Source: Muscardinus avellanarius (lineage: Eukaryota > Chordata > Mammalia > Rodentia > Gliridae). From it: DNA of 64,000 bases. The stretch lies in NCBI GenBank assembly GCA_963383645.1, contig OY726572.1, positions 23,753,292-23,817,291 on the forward strand, given 5' to 3'. Under the pieces are notes generated by a model that worked only from the letters and a program-made list of their open reading frames with translations, searched no databases and was not told the origin of the DNA. This document shows positions 19,521 to 31,224 of this stretch, in pieces; the first letter of the stretch is position 1, and each line of letters opens with the position of its first letter. A program made the position numbers and the translations under genes.

Positions 19521-20055
19521 AGAGAGGTGTTTCTCATGGGATCTCTAACCCTCAGTGGACTCTGCTATTTGGGGTCAGCTATTGTGGGTTGGAAACTCTA
19601 TAAACCAATTGGCCACGTGATTCTCATGCATTGTGTCTTATCCATGGAGGCATTGGGCCCTGGTTATTCTTTATTCACCATTGATCCAAGACTGAAGATG
19701 GGCTGCCTGGGAAAATGATCTTTTCCCATATTTTCCTCCACTTTGTTGTCCCTTGTGAGCCATTTCAGACTTCTGAATCTGCTACAAGCAGTGGAGGATT
19801 AGGGAGTGAAGGATACAGTGTTGACAGAAAGGCCTAGGGGGTAAGACGGAAAGCGTGAAAAGAACAGAGAATCAGGAGAAACAGAAAAACGAAAGGTGGA
19901 GGGGTAAGGGAGGAATCGGGCATAATTGGGGTGGTAGGAGAAAGCACTGAAAGACATGGCAGGAAGAGGGACAGACTTGGAAGAAAAGAAGAAATGGAGT
20001 CGAGGAGAATGATAGCAGGTTATGGAAATGAGTGTTGAAAGTTTAAAAAGTTCCC
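19521..20055. other. Unique sequence, purine-rich at 19,830-20,040
   Basis: The right half is unusually A/G-rich (gaagggacagacttggaaga-like phrases) but shows no repeating unit. No gene. Confidence 0.3.
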
Positions 20056-20105
20056 CTCCCTCCCTCCTTTTCTTCCTTCCTTCTTTTCTTCCTTCCTTCC
20101 CTCTA
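20056..20105. repeat. (CCTT)n low-complexity tract
   Basis: Interrupted tetranucleotide CCTT/TTCC run of about 50 bp. Confidence 0.85.
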
Positions 20106-20300
20106 TCCTTTCAACAAACACTTATTAGCAACCCACCATCTGACATGCAGTCCTCAACATCAATATTCTAGGTGCTAAAGAAGCGAGATGAATAAAATAT
20201 AATCCCTGAATGCTGGGAGTTCGACAGTGTGTAGTATATTAGCATAGGGCACAGCGTTTAGTGTGTGACAAGGGTGGGGAGGCTGTCTGTCCTCAGAGGA
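20106..20300 (+). mobile_element. Ancient interspersed repeat, family not assigned
   Basis: tttcaacaaacacttattag, ttctaggtgctaaagaagcg, aataaaatataatccctgaa. Matches the 'caacaaatatttattgagc... ctaggtgctggggatac... caaaatccctgccctcatgg' layout. Confidence 0.45.
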
Positions 20301-20882
20301 GCGTGTACAATCCGGATCAGTCCTGCTGGGGAGAGGGAAGGAGGCTCAGAAGAAGCCCTGCAGAGCCTGCTGGTGTCCTGAGATGAGCAGTATCCTTGTG
20401 CTCACCCAGCTTTAGGACCTTGCTCACTTTGTGGTATCTTGCCTCTGGCAACCACTCCATCCTCCACACTTCCTCCAATCTGTGACACACTATATCCACA
20501 CTCACGTCACTCACTGGAATCACTTCCTCACGTGCTGTCTTCACCAGGAACTGAACCCTTTAACGACAGGAAATGTGAGTTTTGCCCATGACCTAGTGTA
20601 CCTAGCAAATAGCAGGTACAAACTATCCCCTGCCCAAATAAAAAAAAATGTTGAAGTAAGTGTGAGGCACATATAATGTTTCTTCTATTGGTTCCTATTT
20701 ACATGGGCTACCATAACAAATAGCTCCCCACCCGGCATTTCCATCACAACACTACCACTTTATGTGAAGAAAGAGAAAGTTATTCCTCTGAATGCTTTTA
20801 CCAACATCTATGCCTTGCTTGGCCCGATCTTTTTCCCTTTATACTTTCTTTCTTTTGCATATGCCTCTTTTGTCTTGGGTCC
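20301..20882. other. Unique sequence
   Basis: No repeat recognised. Frames 20317-20544 (minus) and 20431-20676 (plus) overlap and show no domain. Confidence 0.3.
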
Positions 20883-21205
20883 TGTTATGGTTTGGATTTA
20901 AAATGTCCCCCCAAACCTTGTGTGGGTAACACATCCAGCTTTGGAGGTGAAACATGGCTGGAGGGGATGGATCCCGGAGGGTGTGGCCTTGAGGACAATC
21001 TCTGTCCCTAGCTCTCCCTCTCCCTGCCCCTCCTTCCCAGATAACCTGAGTAGCTTTCTTCTGCCAGAGCCTGCTACCATGATGTTCTTGTCTTGGATCC
21101 AGCTGACTATGGACTAAGCCTCTGAAACCATGAGCCAAATAAATACTTCCTTGGCTGAATTCTTCTTGTTGGGTATTTTGGTCAAGTGATGAAAAAGCTG
21201 CCTAA
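20883..21205 (+). mobile_element. MaLR-type solo LTR, sense
   Basis: tgttatggtttggatttaaa is the canonical 5' end. Then ccatgatgttcttgtcttgg, ctctgaaaccatgagccaaa with an overlapping AATAAA polyadenylation signal (21,140), and ttcttgttgggtattttggt at the 3' end. Clear sense copy of the same LTR group as 8,524-8,830. Confidence 0.85.
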
Positions 21206-21799
21206 AATGGGTCCTAAGTAGAAATGAGTTAGCCTGAGTTTATCTTTCATAGTGGCTATTGAAAGTCCTTTACTGAGGAATGCAGGGTCTCAGGGATGTC
21301 TTCACAGGCAGAGGCTGGGTATGCACTAACATCATAAAAGAGTGGCTCTTGAAAGTATCTCTTCCATAGAAGCATGGGGTCCACTTTCTCCTAAGGGGCT
21401 CATCAACTGGTACTTCTGGGATATTTGTTGGGTAACAACTGCACAGCCAGAGAACTGAAGGCATGGCCCTTTCTATGGAGTGATGCCTCTCTGAGCCTAT
21501 CTCACTCTCCTTTAAAAGTTCCATCTTTTGGCTTAAACTTGTAAATGGAAATTACCTGGCCTCATCTTTTGTGGCCTCACAAAACCTTCACTTTTACCAA
21601 GATATGTATTATAACTGTTTGAGCTTGCTTGGATACTATCCCTCTGGACCTGAAAGGCGGTATTGAATGGTTGTCTAGACTGTATTTGCCTTGGCCTGCA
21701 TACAGGTTCCTCAGTCTATTTTTCTCAGGGAATTGTGTCTTTTAATCTTTGTACACAGCCCAGGGGCCTCAATGATAGACACATTTAAAAAAATTCCAA
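21206..21799. other. Unique sequence
   Basis: No repeat recognised. The minus-strand frame 21270-21524 shows no domain. Confidence 0.3.
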
Positions 21800-22330
21800 A
21801 TAAATAACTCTTCAATTCATCATTCCCACCTCTGAAAGCAGGATTCCTGGAAAGCTGGTACAATTCGAGTCAACAATTCAGACTCTTCAAAAAGTTATTA
21901 AGAAATGTATTGAGGAACCCAGATTGCAATCTGCTTGTGAAAAGTATCAGGAGAATATAATACTTTACGTGGAAATGGGGGTAATGCTGGCATAAAGTGG
22001 CACCCCCTACTGCTCTAAGACCTCTTCCTTCCTCCCATTTTGGGAGTGAGATTACAAAACTCTCCAGTGGTCTTGCTGAAATAAATCTAAGCTCTTAAAA
22101 ATGTCATCCAATCACACAGTTCCTCATTATTATGGGCTATAAACACAGATTCAAAATGGGAAAAATCTAAATATTACTGAGCTAATGTTCTACATTGAAT
22201 TAGAACCCTTCTTGATTAGAGAGTAATTAAAGGCAGGCCATCCAGACTCATCTGTCTAAAACAGCTACCCAGGCTCTAAAGCAGACACCAGTGTCTTCAG
22301 ACCATGAAAACAAATGCCAACCTTGGGTCA
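21800..22330. promoter_or_regulatory. Candidate conserved non-coding block
   Basis: Repeat-free and AT-rich: caattcgagtcaacaattc, gtccaatcacacag-like phrase, ttgattagagagtaattaaa and aggcaggccatccagactca. Built of homeodomain and CCAAT-like words. Constraint is inferred from composition only. Confidence 0.3.
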
Positions 22331-22839
22331 TGATAACACCCAGCATAGCTGTGAGGCTCTGGCTTCTGTTGTTTCCCTGTTCCTTTCTTATAAAAAAAAA
22401 AAAATGGAAGTAGAGCACCATGAGTTGCTATGGTGACTTCTCTGAGACAAAGCTCAGAAGTTGAGTTGAGGAAGGGCCAGGTGACCAGGCTGGCTTACCA
22501 AGGGCTTTATGTCACAAAACTAGAGGCCCCCAACACACTTTCATTGAGGGGAAATGGGGGTTCTGAAAGGAATCCTGCCAGTTCTTTCAGAAGGACACAC
22601 CACTCTTGGAGAAAGAGCCAGATATCATTCTTTACACATGCCCTGGATTTTACTGTCAAGGAAATCAAAGCCTAGCTCAGGCTTGCCAAGGTCTTTCTCA
22701 GATAAAATGGCTAAAGAATTTCTGGGGCACAGGGCAGTGATCAGGAGGCCTCTCAAGGCTGAGTGAAAACATTTTGGCTGATGGCAAATGTGGAACAAGG
22801 AGCAGGCGTGGGTAATGGAGCAGCCCTAACACGCCATTT
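22331..22839. other. Unique sequence with RFX-like site 22,424-22,437
   Basis: GTTGCTATGGTGAC at 22,424-22,437 resembles an RFX site with imperfect half-sites. Otherwise no repeat. Frames 22430-22675 and 22554-22766 have no domain. Confidence 0.25.
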
Positions 22840-22960
22840 ATTCCCATCAATTCATTCATCCATTCATCTTCCGTCCATATAGCTCATCTTTATGGATCAC
22901 TTATGTTTTAGACATTGTACCATCATGGGAGTTGGTAGGATCCATTTTGGTGAATGGAGG
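22840..22960 (+). mobile_element. Ancient interspersed repeat fragment
   Basis: caattcattcatccattcat, then tatggatcacttatgtttta, gacattgtaccatc. Layout of the old 'ttcattcaacaaatatttattgagc... ctgtgct' repeat. Confidence 0.4.
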
Positions 22961-24096
22961 TTGAAAGAGCTATGGGAAAGAAGAAAGAGACTCAGTTCTT
23001 TTTGAAAAATTTCTTTGCTAATGTGTAAAATAGGTTATCTCACTGAGTCTAATTCCATCCCTATAATGTTGACATTACAGTTTTATATTGAAAAAAACTA
23101 ATGCTTAGAGAGGATGTGTTGGGTAAAGGATATTACTGGCTCTAGAATCTTTTTACTATAGAATTCTGTTCTTAAGTAATTTATTTTTAAATGGGCAGGA
23201 ACACAATCTCATGCATGTTGGATGAACCAACAGCTCATAGACTGTGTCCCATACAGAGACTTATTTTTTAACCAAAATCACTTTACATGAGAAGTTAAGA
23301 AAAACATATGATTTAACATTAGTTAGTGGAAAATGAACAGTTTAAATACTCACTATGCTACTTGGTTCTATGGGCCATAAACCTGATTTTGGATTGTAGC
23401 CAGCCTCTCAAAAGGGTGGGTATTTGATGGAACATCGTGACTTATAATACTTTGGTTTCTTCTACCCTTCATCGTAATTGTTGTGGAAACTTCCTGAAGA
23501 CCTTTAAAAAGGGACATTGATCCTACTCTTTGGAGATTGTGTATCTGGAGATACTGCTAGACAATTAGTCAGGAGAGCTGAGTGGAAAAGCCAGGAAGTT
23601 CTTAATAGACAGAGCCTAGAACCCAGAGAAGCATGGGAGAGTTTTAGAGTCTCATTGTCTCCAGAGAGGAGTATGAGGTGGCTGATAGGCTGTGAGGAGA
23701 CCGTTGAGGCCTTATAGATGGAGGCAGAGTGATCCAGGTAAACTAGATGCCCTGCAACAAGAAGTTCTCTGTCTCACTCACAGAAGGACCCATGACCAAA
23801 GACAACATGGAATGGATGGCTATTCCTTTATTGTGATATAAAAGATATCTCATTTTCACTTATACTCCTGAGAAATGGGATGAAGAACACAAAAGGAAGA
23901 CTTCTCAATTGTCTGATCGTCCACAAGGGCAGAAGAAAATTCTCAACAATCAGAGGCTACTTACAATTAAGTTTAACTGTTTGCCATTAATGGAAATGGG
24001 AAGTTCTCCAAGACCTAAGTTTAGTAACTGTATTTTCATCACAGAGTGTAAAAGTTACAACCTTTATATGCTGTTCAAAATTCTTTTCAATTAGTT
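22961..24096. other. Unique sequence, no gene seen
   Basis: AT-rich ordinary DNA of about 1.1 kb. A weak MIR-like phrase (gcttagagaggatgtg near 23,103) is too short to call. Frames at 23517-23717 and 23909-24094 have no domain. Confidence 0.3.
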
Positions 24097-24440
24097 TCTG
24101 TTAGTCACCTTTTCATTGCTATGACCAAAATACCTGAAAGGAGAACTTAGAAGTGAAAGATTTGCTTAGACTCACAATTTCAGAGGATCCAGTCCATAGT
24201 CAGCCAGCTCCATTGCTCTGAGCCTGCGGTGAGGCAGAACATCACTGCAGAAGGCTGTGACAGAGGAAAGCTGGGCAGCTCTTGGAAGTCAGAGAGCAAA
24301 GAGAAGGAAGGAGCCAGGGAAGAGAAACCCTTCTGGGGATTCCCCCAGGACCTACTTCTCCAGCTAGGTTTCACCTCCCAGTAGTTCATTCAGTTATTAA
24401 TGGATTAATCCATGGAGAGATCAGAGCCCTAGGTTTTCTT
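24097..24440 (-). mobile_element. MaLR-type LTR, antisense, truncated at one end
   Basis: tctgttagtcaccttttcat, tgaccaaaatacctgaaagg, tcagaggatccagtccatag, gctctgagcctgcggtgagg, cacctcccagtagttcattc, ttaatggattaatccatgg. The '...aaaccata' terminus is missing. The LTR meets an L1 piece at about 24,445. Confidence 0.8.
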
Positions 24441-24444
24441 CCCC

Positions 24445-24575
24445 TCACCATTATTTTTTATTGGATACATAATAATTGTATATCTTTATGGGGTACAATG
24501 GGATGTCTTGATACAAATATATATTGTATAGTGGTCAAATCAGGATAATTAGCATATCTATTAGATAGAAGGAAT
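24445..24575 (-). mobile_element. L1 3' UTR piece, antisense
   Basis: ttatggggtacaatgggatg, ttgatacaaatatatattg, gtcaaatcaggataattagc, atatctatta. This is the reverse strand of an old L1 3' region. Confidence 0.6.
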
Positions 24576-24730
24576 AAGTTCTGGTGTTCTATTGCACAGT
24601 ATCATTAGCCGTTGTTATAGCTAACAATAATGCATTGTATATGTTAAATAGCTAGAAGAGAGGACTTTTAATGTTCTCATAACAAAGAAATGAGAAATAT
24701 TTAAGGTGATGAATAAGCTCCCTTGTAGCA
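24576..24730 (+). mobile_element. L1 3' UTR piece, sense, abutting the antisense piece
   Basis: gttctattgcacagtatcat, agctaacaataatgcattgt, gaggacttttaatgttctc, and taaggtgatgaataagctc are sense L1 3' UTR phrases (compare 15,600-15,740). Together with the preceding antisense piece this gives an inverted, rearranged L1, as produced by twin priming. Confidence 0.6.
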
Positions 24731-24789
24731 CATGCCTTTTCTCTGGGCTGACTTGAATTGGTCTTTTTTTTTTTTTTTAAATATGCTGA

Positions 24790-24975
24790 TCCCCCATCTG
24801 ATACTTTATCAAGATGCCATGTATTCATTTATTTCAATTAAAGACCACAGACTGAGCATCTAGTCTGTGCCAGGTTCTGCCCTGGATGATGTGGATCAGA
24901 AGTCAAGCTCTCAGTATAGTGGGAAATAAAAAATATACACATGTTAAAGCTACTTTCTAATTTTTCCAAGGCTGA
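24790..24975 (+). mobile_element. Ancient interspersed repeat, family not assigned
   Basis: gagcatctagtctgtgccag, ttctgccctggatgatgtgg, tcaagctctcagtatagtgg. Again the 'gagcacctactatgtgccaggcactg... ctctcatggagcttac' layout. Confidence 0.45.
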
Positions 24976-25014
24976 GAAGTAGGAGGAAGAGGTTGAATAA
25001 ACAATGAAGTAGAA

Positions 25015-25165
25015 GGTCAAAAGTCATAACTTTGCTACTTAGTAGAGTGAATCGTAGCTTCTCTGGGCTTCAGTCTGCTAGTGTGTAAAACAAAAGTGGA
25101 GAGAAAAAAAATCCTTTAGGCCCTTTCCTGATGCTAAATTATGTGAATCCTGTGATTTTACAGTG
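25015..25165 (+). mobile_element. MIR SINE
   Basis: taactttgctacttagtaga, cttctctgggcttcagtctg, ctagtgtgtaaaacaaaagtg. Sense MIR core and 3' part, diverged. Confidence 0.5.
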
Positions 25166-25624
25166 CAGAATTGTATTGTATTGAAGCCCAGAGGGTAAGT
25201 AAAGTGACAGGTTACAATGAATACAAGAACATTTGTGTTCGATTCTGTTCTGACATCCTCGGAGCAGTGACAAAGTCCTACCTTAGGCAAACCACATGGG
25301 GGTGTATACATTACTGTTCACCTCCTAGGAATCCCGGCAGTCCTTGGGACCTAGGGAAGGAATTTCTAGATGGTGTGTGCTGGAGGGTTACTTTTTATGA
25401 TAATTGTTATTATATTGGCAAAGGAGAATCTAGAGTTTAAGTTTATGCTACAGGGAATATTTGTCTTTTCCTACAATTATAAAGTCAAATGCCTATATGA
25501 TTAAATGGATATTGAAAAGTTTTTGAAATAGTAATGCATTTGCCTGGTTTACATTTTCTAGAGACTGATCTCCACTTCCCATTCTGCTTTGCATTCATAG
25601 AGAGTTCTCTATGATGTGCCCTTT
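25166..25624. other. Unique sequence
   Basis: No repeat recognised. The frames 25171-25440 (plus) and 25078-25311 (minus) overlap and have no domain. Confidence 0.3.
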
Positions 25625-25790
25625 TGGCTTATTCATTCATTCATGCATTCCGTGCTCTCCAAAAATTCATGGAGACCCTATTATGTGCCAGGCTTTGAGC
25701 TGAATGCCAGGGATGCAGAGCTAAAGTGGAAGGCTCATCATTAGCAGGAAGGAAAAATAACAGAAGCAACAGTCACACAGGCTGTGGCAC
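25625..25790 (+). mobile_element. Ancient interspersed repeat, family not assigned
   Basis: ttattcattcattcatgcat, gaccctattatgtgccaggc, tttgagctgaatgccaggga. The 'ttcattcattcaacaaatattta... ctactatgtgccaggcactgttc' layout is clear. Confidence 0.5.
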
Positions 25791-26964
25791 TTGGAGGACC
25801 CACCTGGGTAATAGGAAGCCTTGTGTGAGCCTGGAACAGCTTCGTGACAGAACACTGGGCTGCCTTCATACCACACAAATGGGATTATCTGTGTTTCAGA
25901 ATCCAAGGCAGGGTTGTAGATGCAGTGGGAGGCATCTGTGAAAGGAAGCCACCAAATGGTGACTGTGTGACTTCCTTTCTATTTTTTATCTTTAGAGTCA
26001 ACAACCAATGATGGGATCTGGGGACATCTCAGATGCCAGGGGAGCTTGGGATGGGGTTGCGCCAGATAATAGAACAATATGGAAATGCAAATGTGGCTTT
26101 TAAAAAACCCAAAGAGTGAGTTCTTTAGTCAAGTCTCTTACGTTAGTTTTGAAAGTATGGATTCTTTTTGTACAACCTAATTATTGGGTGGTAACAAAAT
26201 AGAGAATGTAGTTTATGCATCTATATATGTGCCAGGTAGGGAAATTTCACCTTCTTTAAGTAATAAAGAAGTAATAAAATATCAGGGGAAGGATGGCAGA
26301 GAATTAAGAACCTCTAAGCTTGGTACAAAAGGTGAACTTCTTGGGTGGTTCGACTTCTTCATAGCCTTTTTTAAATCCTCTCCAACCTTTTCTTCTCTCT
26401 CTTCCTCCCTCTTTTTCTGAAAATTGCATGTCCTTGGAGAATCCTATGGACCACTATTGCCATTATCAATCTTTTCTGAGGAGTGATATTTAAATCCTTT
26501 AAAATAATGACAAGAGAGGGCACCAAGTGCAGTCTAAATGTGTACCATTTTCAATATGTTCCACTTATAAATAAAAATTAAAAAAATGTAAAGAAAAAAA
26601 ATACTGACAAAGGCCCAGACAAAACTCTGTGAGTGTAACCAGGATAAATTGGAATGTTAAATATGACTTTACTAAAGCCTGGGAAAAGGCCTCCTGTACT
26701 CAGGATAAGTTTAGACTCTGCTGTTTTCCCTAGAATAAAAGGGGACTCTCTTAAGTCCTTCCTTCCTAGCTTCTAATATCTTCCCATATAGTGAATACTA
26801 TCTCAGGTTCCATTACCCAAGTGCTCATTCCAGTTTAAATTCTTTACCCTTGGAGGAAAATGCTGATGCTCCTATTTACTTTTGTCTTTGCTTTTGCTAA
26901 ATGACCCACACCAAAAAGATCTCAGCTTTGGTGAAGACCTTACTCAGAAGGAGTCAGGCCCAGA
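25791..26964. other. Unique sequence, no gene seen
   Basis: About 1.2 kb without a recognised repeat apart from A-rich runs near 26,570-26,605. Frames 25726-25941 and 26184-26420 lack domains. Confidence 0.3.
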
Positions 26965-27365
26965 AAGTCAATGACCATCATGTCTTCACTTATATGTGGA
27001 AGCTAGAAAATGGATCTCAAAGAAGTAGAGAGTGGAATAGCCATTAATAGAGCCTAGAAGGGGTGTAAGGAAGAGAGGAATGGAGAAAGGAGGATGGTTA
27101 ATAGAAACAGGGGTGCAGGTGGATAGGAAGAATAACTGCTAATATTCTATAGCACACAGGATATCTATGCTTGAAAATTATTTCAAAATAATAGGTAGAG
27201 AGTATTTTCAATGATGCTAACACAAAGAAACGATAAATGTCTGAGGTGGTAGATATACCAATTACCCTAATCTGATGATTACACATTGCACACATGTGTT
27301 GACATGTCACATTATAACTCATAAATATATACAATGACTATGTATCAGTTTAAAAAGAAATTAAA
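26965..27365 (+). mobile_element. L1 3' end
   Basis: tcatgtcttcacttatatgt, gaagctagaaaatggatctc, aaagaagtagagagtggaat, taccaattaccctaatctga, ttgacatgtcacattataac, and aaatatatacaatgactatg, then an A-rich end. Homologous, sense, to 15,470-15,852. Confidence 0.85.
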
Positions 27366-27430
27366 GAGATCTCATTCTCCAACTAAAGACTGTAGTCTTC
27401 TGTAGGATTACCTGTCAAAATGCCTGACAA

Positions 27431-27435
<5 letters not shown>

Positions 27436-27480
<45 letters not shown>
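27436..27480. repeat. (GT)n microsatellite
   Basis: About 21 GT units. The antisense reading gives a His-Thr run inside a spurious frame (27383-27643). Confidence 0.95.
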
Positions 27481-28589
27481 TTCTCTTAATGAGGGAATTA
27501 CAGGCACATGAAGGGGAGGAGAGAAGGAGGAAGAGGAAGAGAATCAGAGGATCTATGCCCAAAGAGAAGATTTCACCCATGCACGTCTGGCAGCTGGGCT
27601 CGAGTATGACCAATCTAACCCCAGTATGACCAATTTTAGCCACTTTATCTGCAGACGAGCCTCAGGCCTGTGCCTGGCATGAGAGTGCAGCAAGCTGCTC
27701 TTATAATTGAGGTGGCTACAGGGATCAGACAACCAAATCCTCGGCCCAGTTTCCTTCCCCTCATAAAAGAAAATGAAGAAATTTGAGGAGTAAGAAGGTG
27801 AGTTGAGAGACAAACCAAAAGACAAAGGCATCCAGGAAGACACACAATAGCTGAAGCCGTGGGCTGGAGGTGTAGGAAAAGACTCTCCACCAGACGCCAA
27901 ATCCAAGGGCTAGAGGTAGAGGATGATCTGTTTGCATTTGTTTATTTACTGTCCCACGAAGTAAACACACAACATGACTCTGGATCAAGAGGATGCTTTG
28001 GCATTACAGATGGACCCAGTTAAGAGAGAAGGGAGTGCCTCACAAGACCATGTCAGGGGAAGGATGGCAGAGAGGGGGCAGGTGGACAGCCTGCATGGAC
28101 CAGTACAAACGTGGACATGAGAGAGAGACAGAGAGAAAAGACACACCGGAGAGTTAGTGTGAGTCTGTGTCTGTGCACTCACAAGAAAGAAAGGTATCAG
28201 AAGCAAGGAAAGTAGATTAGCCCTTTTAAAAATTTTCTGCTTTTTGTTCTAATCCGCATAAATGTAATTGTAGAAATTTCTCACCTCACTTTACACAATC
28301 ATAAGCTGAAGACCACAGGACAAAGGCTGAGCCACTCCCAGGCTCTCCTTGACCTCCCAGCAGTGAGGTTCAGGGGCTTGCTTGCTACCCTATGCTCCCA
28401 GAGTCACACTGGTCCTCTGTAGGGAACAGTCCTGCAGCTGTTTCTGGCCACAGCAGCTCATTACCTGCCTGTGTGTTTTCATAACCACAAACTTATAGCC
28501 AGCATGGGATGGGAGGAATAGAGGCTATTTTCCCAACCCTAGACTTAAGCTGCTTGCCCTTGTAGCACTAGAGCTGATCAGAGCTTGGT
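27481..28589. other. Unique sequence, no gene seen
   Basis: About 1.1 kb with no recognised repeat. Minus-strand frames 27553-27906, 27645-27890, 27761-27988 and 27985-28206 overlap one another and have no domain. 28,230-28,590 is AT-rich and may belong to the candidate block downstream. Confidence 0.3.
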
Positions 28590-29140
28590 CCAGAGGCAAT
28601 ATTTTCACTATATTTAAATTTCACAAATGATTGAAAAGACCAGTTTATAAAAGCAAAAGAAAATTGAGCTGTTCAACCTCCTTAGACCTTTTAAGACAAC
28701 AGAGTTAATATGTTCATGTGAATTTCCAGGAAGAAGCCTCTAATTAAAGCTTATTGCCTCTCTGCTGCCATTGGCCAGCTATGTGGCTCATCCTTCCTGT
28801 TAATTAGAGCAGAAAAGGCATCCTAGTGGGGCTGTAACCTCACAGAGCGCGTGCTCACCTTCCGGTCCACTCCCCCAGTGAGCTCCGGCAGATCCCAGTG
28901 CTGCCATGATGGTCCATTGCCCTCGTGCATAGGACTCGGGGTCCAGACAGGATATTGCATCTGTGTTCTTGAAGGGAATGACAAGACCCTGGCCTACCAG
29001 TTGCATGAATGATTAATGAGGGGTAATTAGTCAACGTTGGTTAATCGTTTTACAGACACAAAATGCTGGCTAAGAGCTAAATGAAGACGCAGAAACAGCA
29101 AAAGCCAAAAGACTTCACATCCACCCAAATGCTGATCACA
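28590..29140. promoter_or_regulatory. Candidate conserved non-coding block
   Basis: Repeat-free except for the local duplicate described separately. Dense homeodomain-type words on both sides: cctctaattaaagcttattg (28,738), cctgttaattagagcag (28,796), gaatgattaatgaggggtaa (29,006) and cgttggttaatcgttttac (29,033). CpGs are retained (cagagcgcgtgctc, ccttccggtcc). This is the composition of a developmental enhancer, inferred and not aligned. Confidence 0.45.
28766..28998 (+). repeat. Local direct duplicate A, copy 1
   Basis: About 233 bp, matched by 29,777-30,010 in the same orientation at roughly 80% identity by eye. Shared phrases include tcccccagtgagctc, cccagtgctgcca, tccagacaggat (tctagacaggat in copy 2) and ctgtgttcttgaagg. 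Offset is 1,011-1,012 bp. Sequence on either side of the two copies is unrelated. Confidence 0.8.
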
Positions 29141-29776
29141 GAATCCTGAATGTTGGAGTCAAGGGAAGGAGGGATCTCAGGGGCCATTTGCTGTGTGGTT
29201 TACAGACTGCTTTGAGGGCCTTTCTGGGCAGCTGCCCAGCAACTGTCTCCTGCTCTTTCCTCCCCAAACAAATTGCAACAAGAAGGGCAAAATAAAGTTC
29301 TGCAAAAACCATGCTCTCAGCAAAACTTGAAGACAGAGAATGCTAAAACTTTAAAATGACCTTAAGTAAAAACAGAATTGTCAAATCCAATCAGTGCATT
29401 GTCTTCTACTCTCAGATTATACCTATCATCTAGCAAAAGGCCCTCTCAATGTGTGAAGTCCCCCGCTCTGAAAGACTTTGGCATTTGATTCCACAGTCCC
29501 TGATGGGAGAAGCTCTGCCCAAGGGTCTGGGCAGAGAGGAGGTCAAATATCTCCAGGATCCCAGATGAAAGTTTAGCAATTCTCTTCCCTGTCCCTACCA
29601 AACACATAAGCCACATCAACAATAGGATCAGTTTAGTCCTTCAGGAAGGATTAAGAAATTTAGGATTAAGAAACTTTACTTTTATTTTACTTACTTTTTA
29701 ATACACATAGAGGACTTTTAAAGTTAATGTTTGGCTCTGACCTGGTATGTCAATTTTAGAAAGTGAGACTCTCATA
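29141..29776. other. Unique sequence between duplicate A copies
   Basis: No repeat recognised. The phrase aaatttaggattaagaaact near 29,655 contains a short AGGATTAAGAAA tandem echo. Confidence 0.3.
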
Positions 29777-30010
29777 TGCCAGTGGCCAGCCATGTGGCTC
29801 ATCGTTCCAGAAAATTAGAGCAGAAGAGGCATCCTAGTAAGGTCTCAGCTTCCCAAAGTCAGAGCTCACCTTCCAGCCCACTCCCCCAGTGAGCTCAGGA
29901 GGGTCCCAGTGCTGCCACAATGGCCTATCAATCCCTATGCATGGGACCTGAGGTCTAGACAGGATGCTGCGGCTGTGTTCTTGAAGGAAAGGATAGGACC
30001 CTGGTCTACT
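29777..30010 (+). repeat. Local direct duplicate A, copy 2
   Basis: Second copy of the 28,766-28,998 segment. It has lost the CpGs of copy 1 (gagcgcgtgctc reads gtcagagctc here) and lacks the flanking homeodomain-rich sequence. It therefore looks like the derived, decaying copy. Confidence 0.8.
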
Positions 30011-30814
30011 TCTTTGCTTAACCTGAGATGTTGGGCCCTGCTTGCTAGTCTTTGGTGCCACCTCAGGACACTGCTCACTATTAGTCCATCTATGACTTAT
30101 TGAGAGGCCACCTCCTCCTCTGGCCCCAGCTCTCCAGATGGCAACCTAAGACCTGGGGCACCTTTTTCTCCTACCCACAGTCCTTTCTCCCCCCTGATGC
30201 TTCACCAATGTCCCTCTGGTGTAACCCACATGGCAGGGAAGGGTGAAGTGACCACACACAGACTCTTCCCACAAATAGGCAAGGTCTTTCCTAGCTCAAA
30301 CTTATCTTAACATTTATGTGTGGTTTGCATTGGAACCTGATTTATTGCCATGCAAGTTTTAATATTAAAAATGTCTCTTCACTCTAAACTTTTGGTGAAA
30401 CTGAAACTCTGAGAAATGTATCATACTGATTCTATGAGTTGGCAGGCTTTCAGAAACACTACTATGTCTTCTCCAGGTACAACATACAAGTGAGAGAGAC
30501 ACTGGCCCCGACGTACCCTAACCTACCTGGCCCTCCAATCTGCCCACAGCCAAATGCCTCTAGCCTTTCCCTGCAGATGAGGCTCTGAAGGGATTGCAGT
30601 GAGTTTAATCTCAGGCCTCTGGGTGATCTAGCTCTGCCTCCAGAGGATGTCACTATGCTTCTTGTATCCCTTGAAGTGTGCCAGTGTACCATTGATCCAC
30701 TTTTTTTTTTTGACAACTCATACCAAGAGTTTGTACCATGGGCTAGGAGTTGCCAAGGTCATCGGGTCAGTAACCATGACATACTCTTTGGTTGTAGGGA
30801 GAGTAGAACTAACC
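30011..30814. other. Unique sequence
   Basis: No repeat recognised. Overlapping frames 30462-30716 (minus) and 30655-30864 (plus) show no domain. Confidence 0.3.
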
Positions 30815-30995
30815 TATTAGGTTCCAGGAACTGCATCAGGTGTCACACACATTATTATATTTAATCCTCACAGGGATCCCGAAGTAGGCAACACCATCTT
30901 CATTTCTCATATAAATTATCTAGAACCACAGGATGTAACACACAGGGTATGTAGCGCTGAGACAACTCAGGAATCGACTCTGTGTTTTTCTTATC
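30815..30995 (-). mobile_element. MIR SINE, antisense, diverged
   Basis: cattattatatttaatcctc, acagggatcccgaagtaggc, aacaccatcttcatttctca, then a weak core. Follows the MIR 3' half in reverse. Confidence 0.6.
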
Positions 30996-31224
30996 TACAT
31001 TCTATTTTCTTTTCACTGCTCATCCTACTGTGTCCCTTGTTTTTCCTTCTGGCACCTTTTGGCCATTTTACTCTCTATATTCTCCTTCAGAGAATGAAAG
31101 AAACAGAGAGGGGGTGAGGTTGAAATGTTTATATTCTCTTCCTGTCTGCTGTTTCAGGGAGATGGAGAGGGTAGGAGAAGTGGTGGATTGAAGCCAATGT
31201 CTAAACTGACATTTCTCTTATCCC
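30996..31224. other. Unique sequence
   Basis: No feature recognised. Confidence 0.3.

Noticed and set aside
20883..21205. Gene 3' end because of the AATAAA signal
   Set aside because: The signal belongs to the LTR's own polyadenylation region; no upstream exon is visible.
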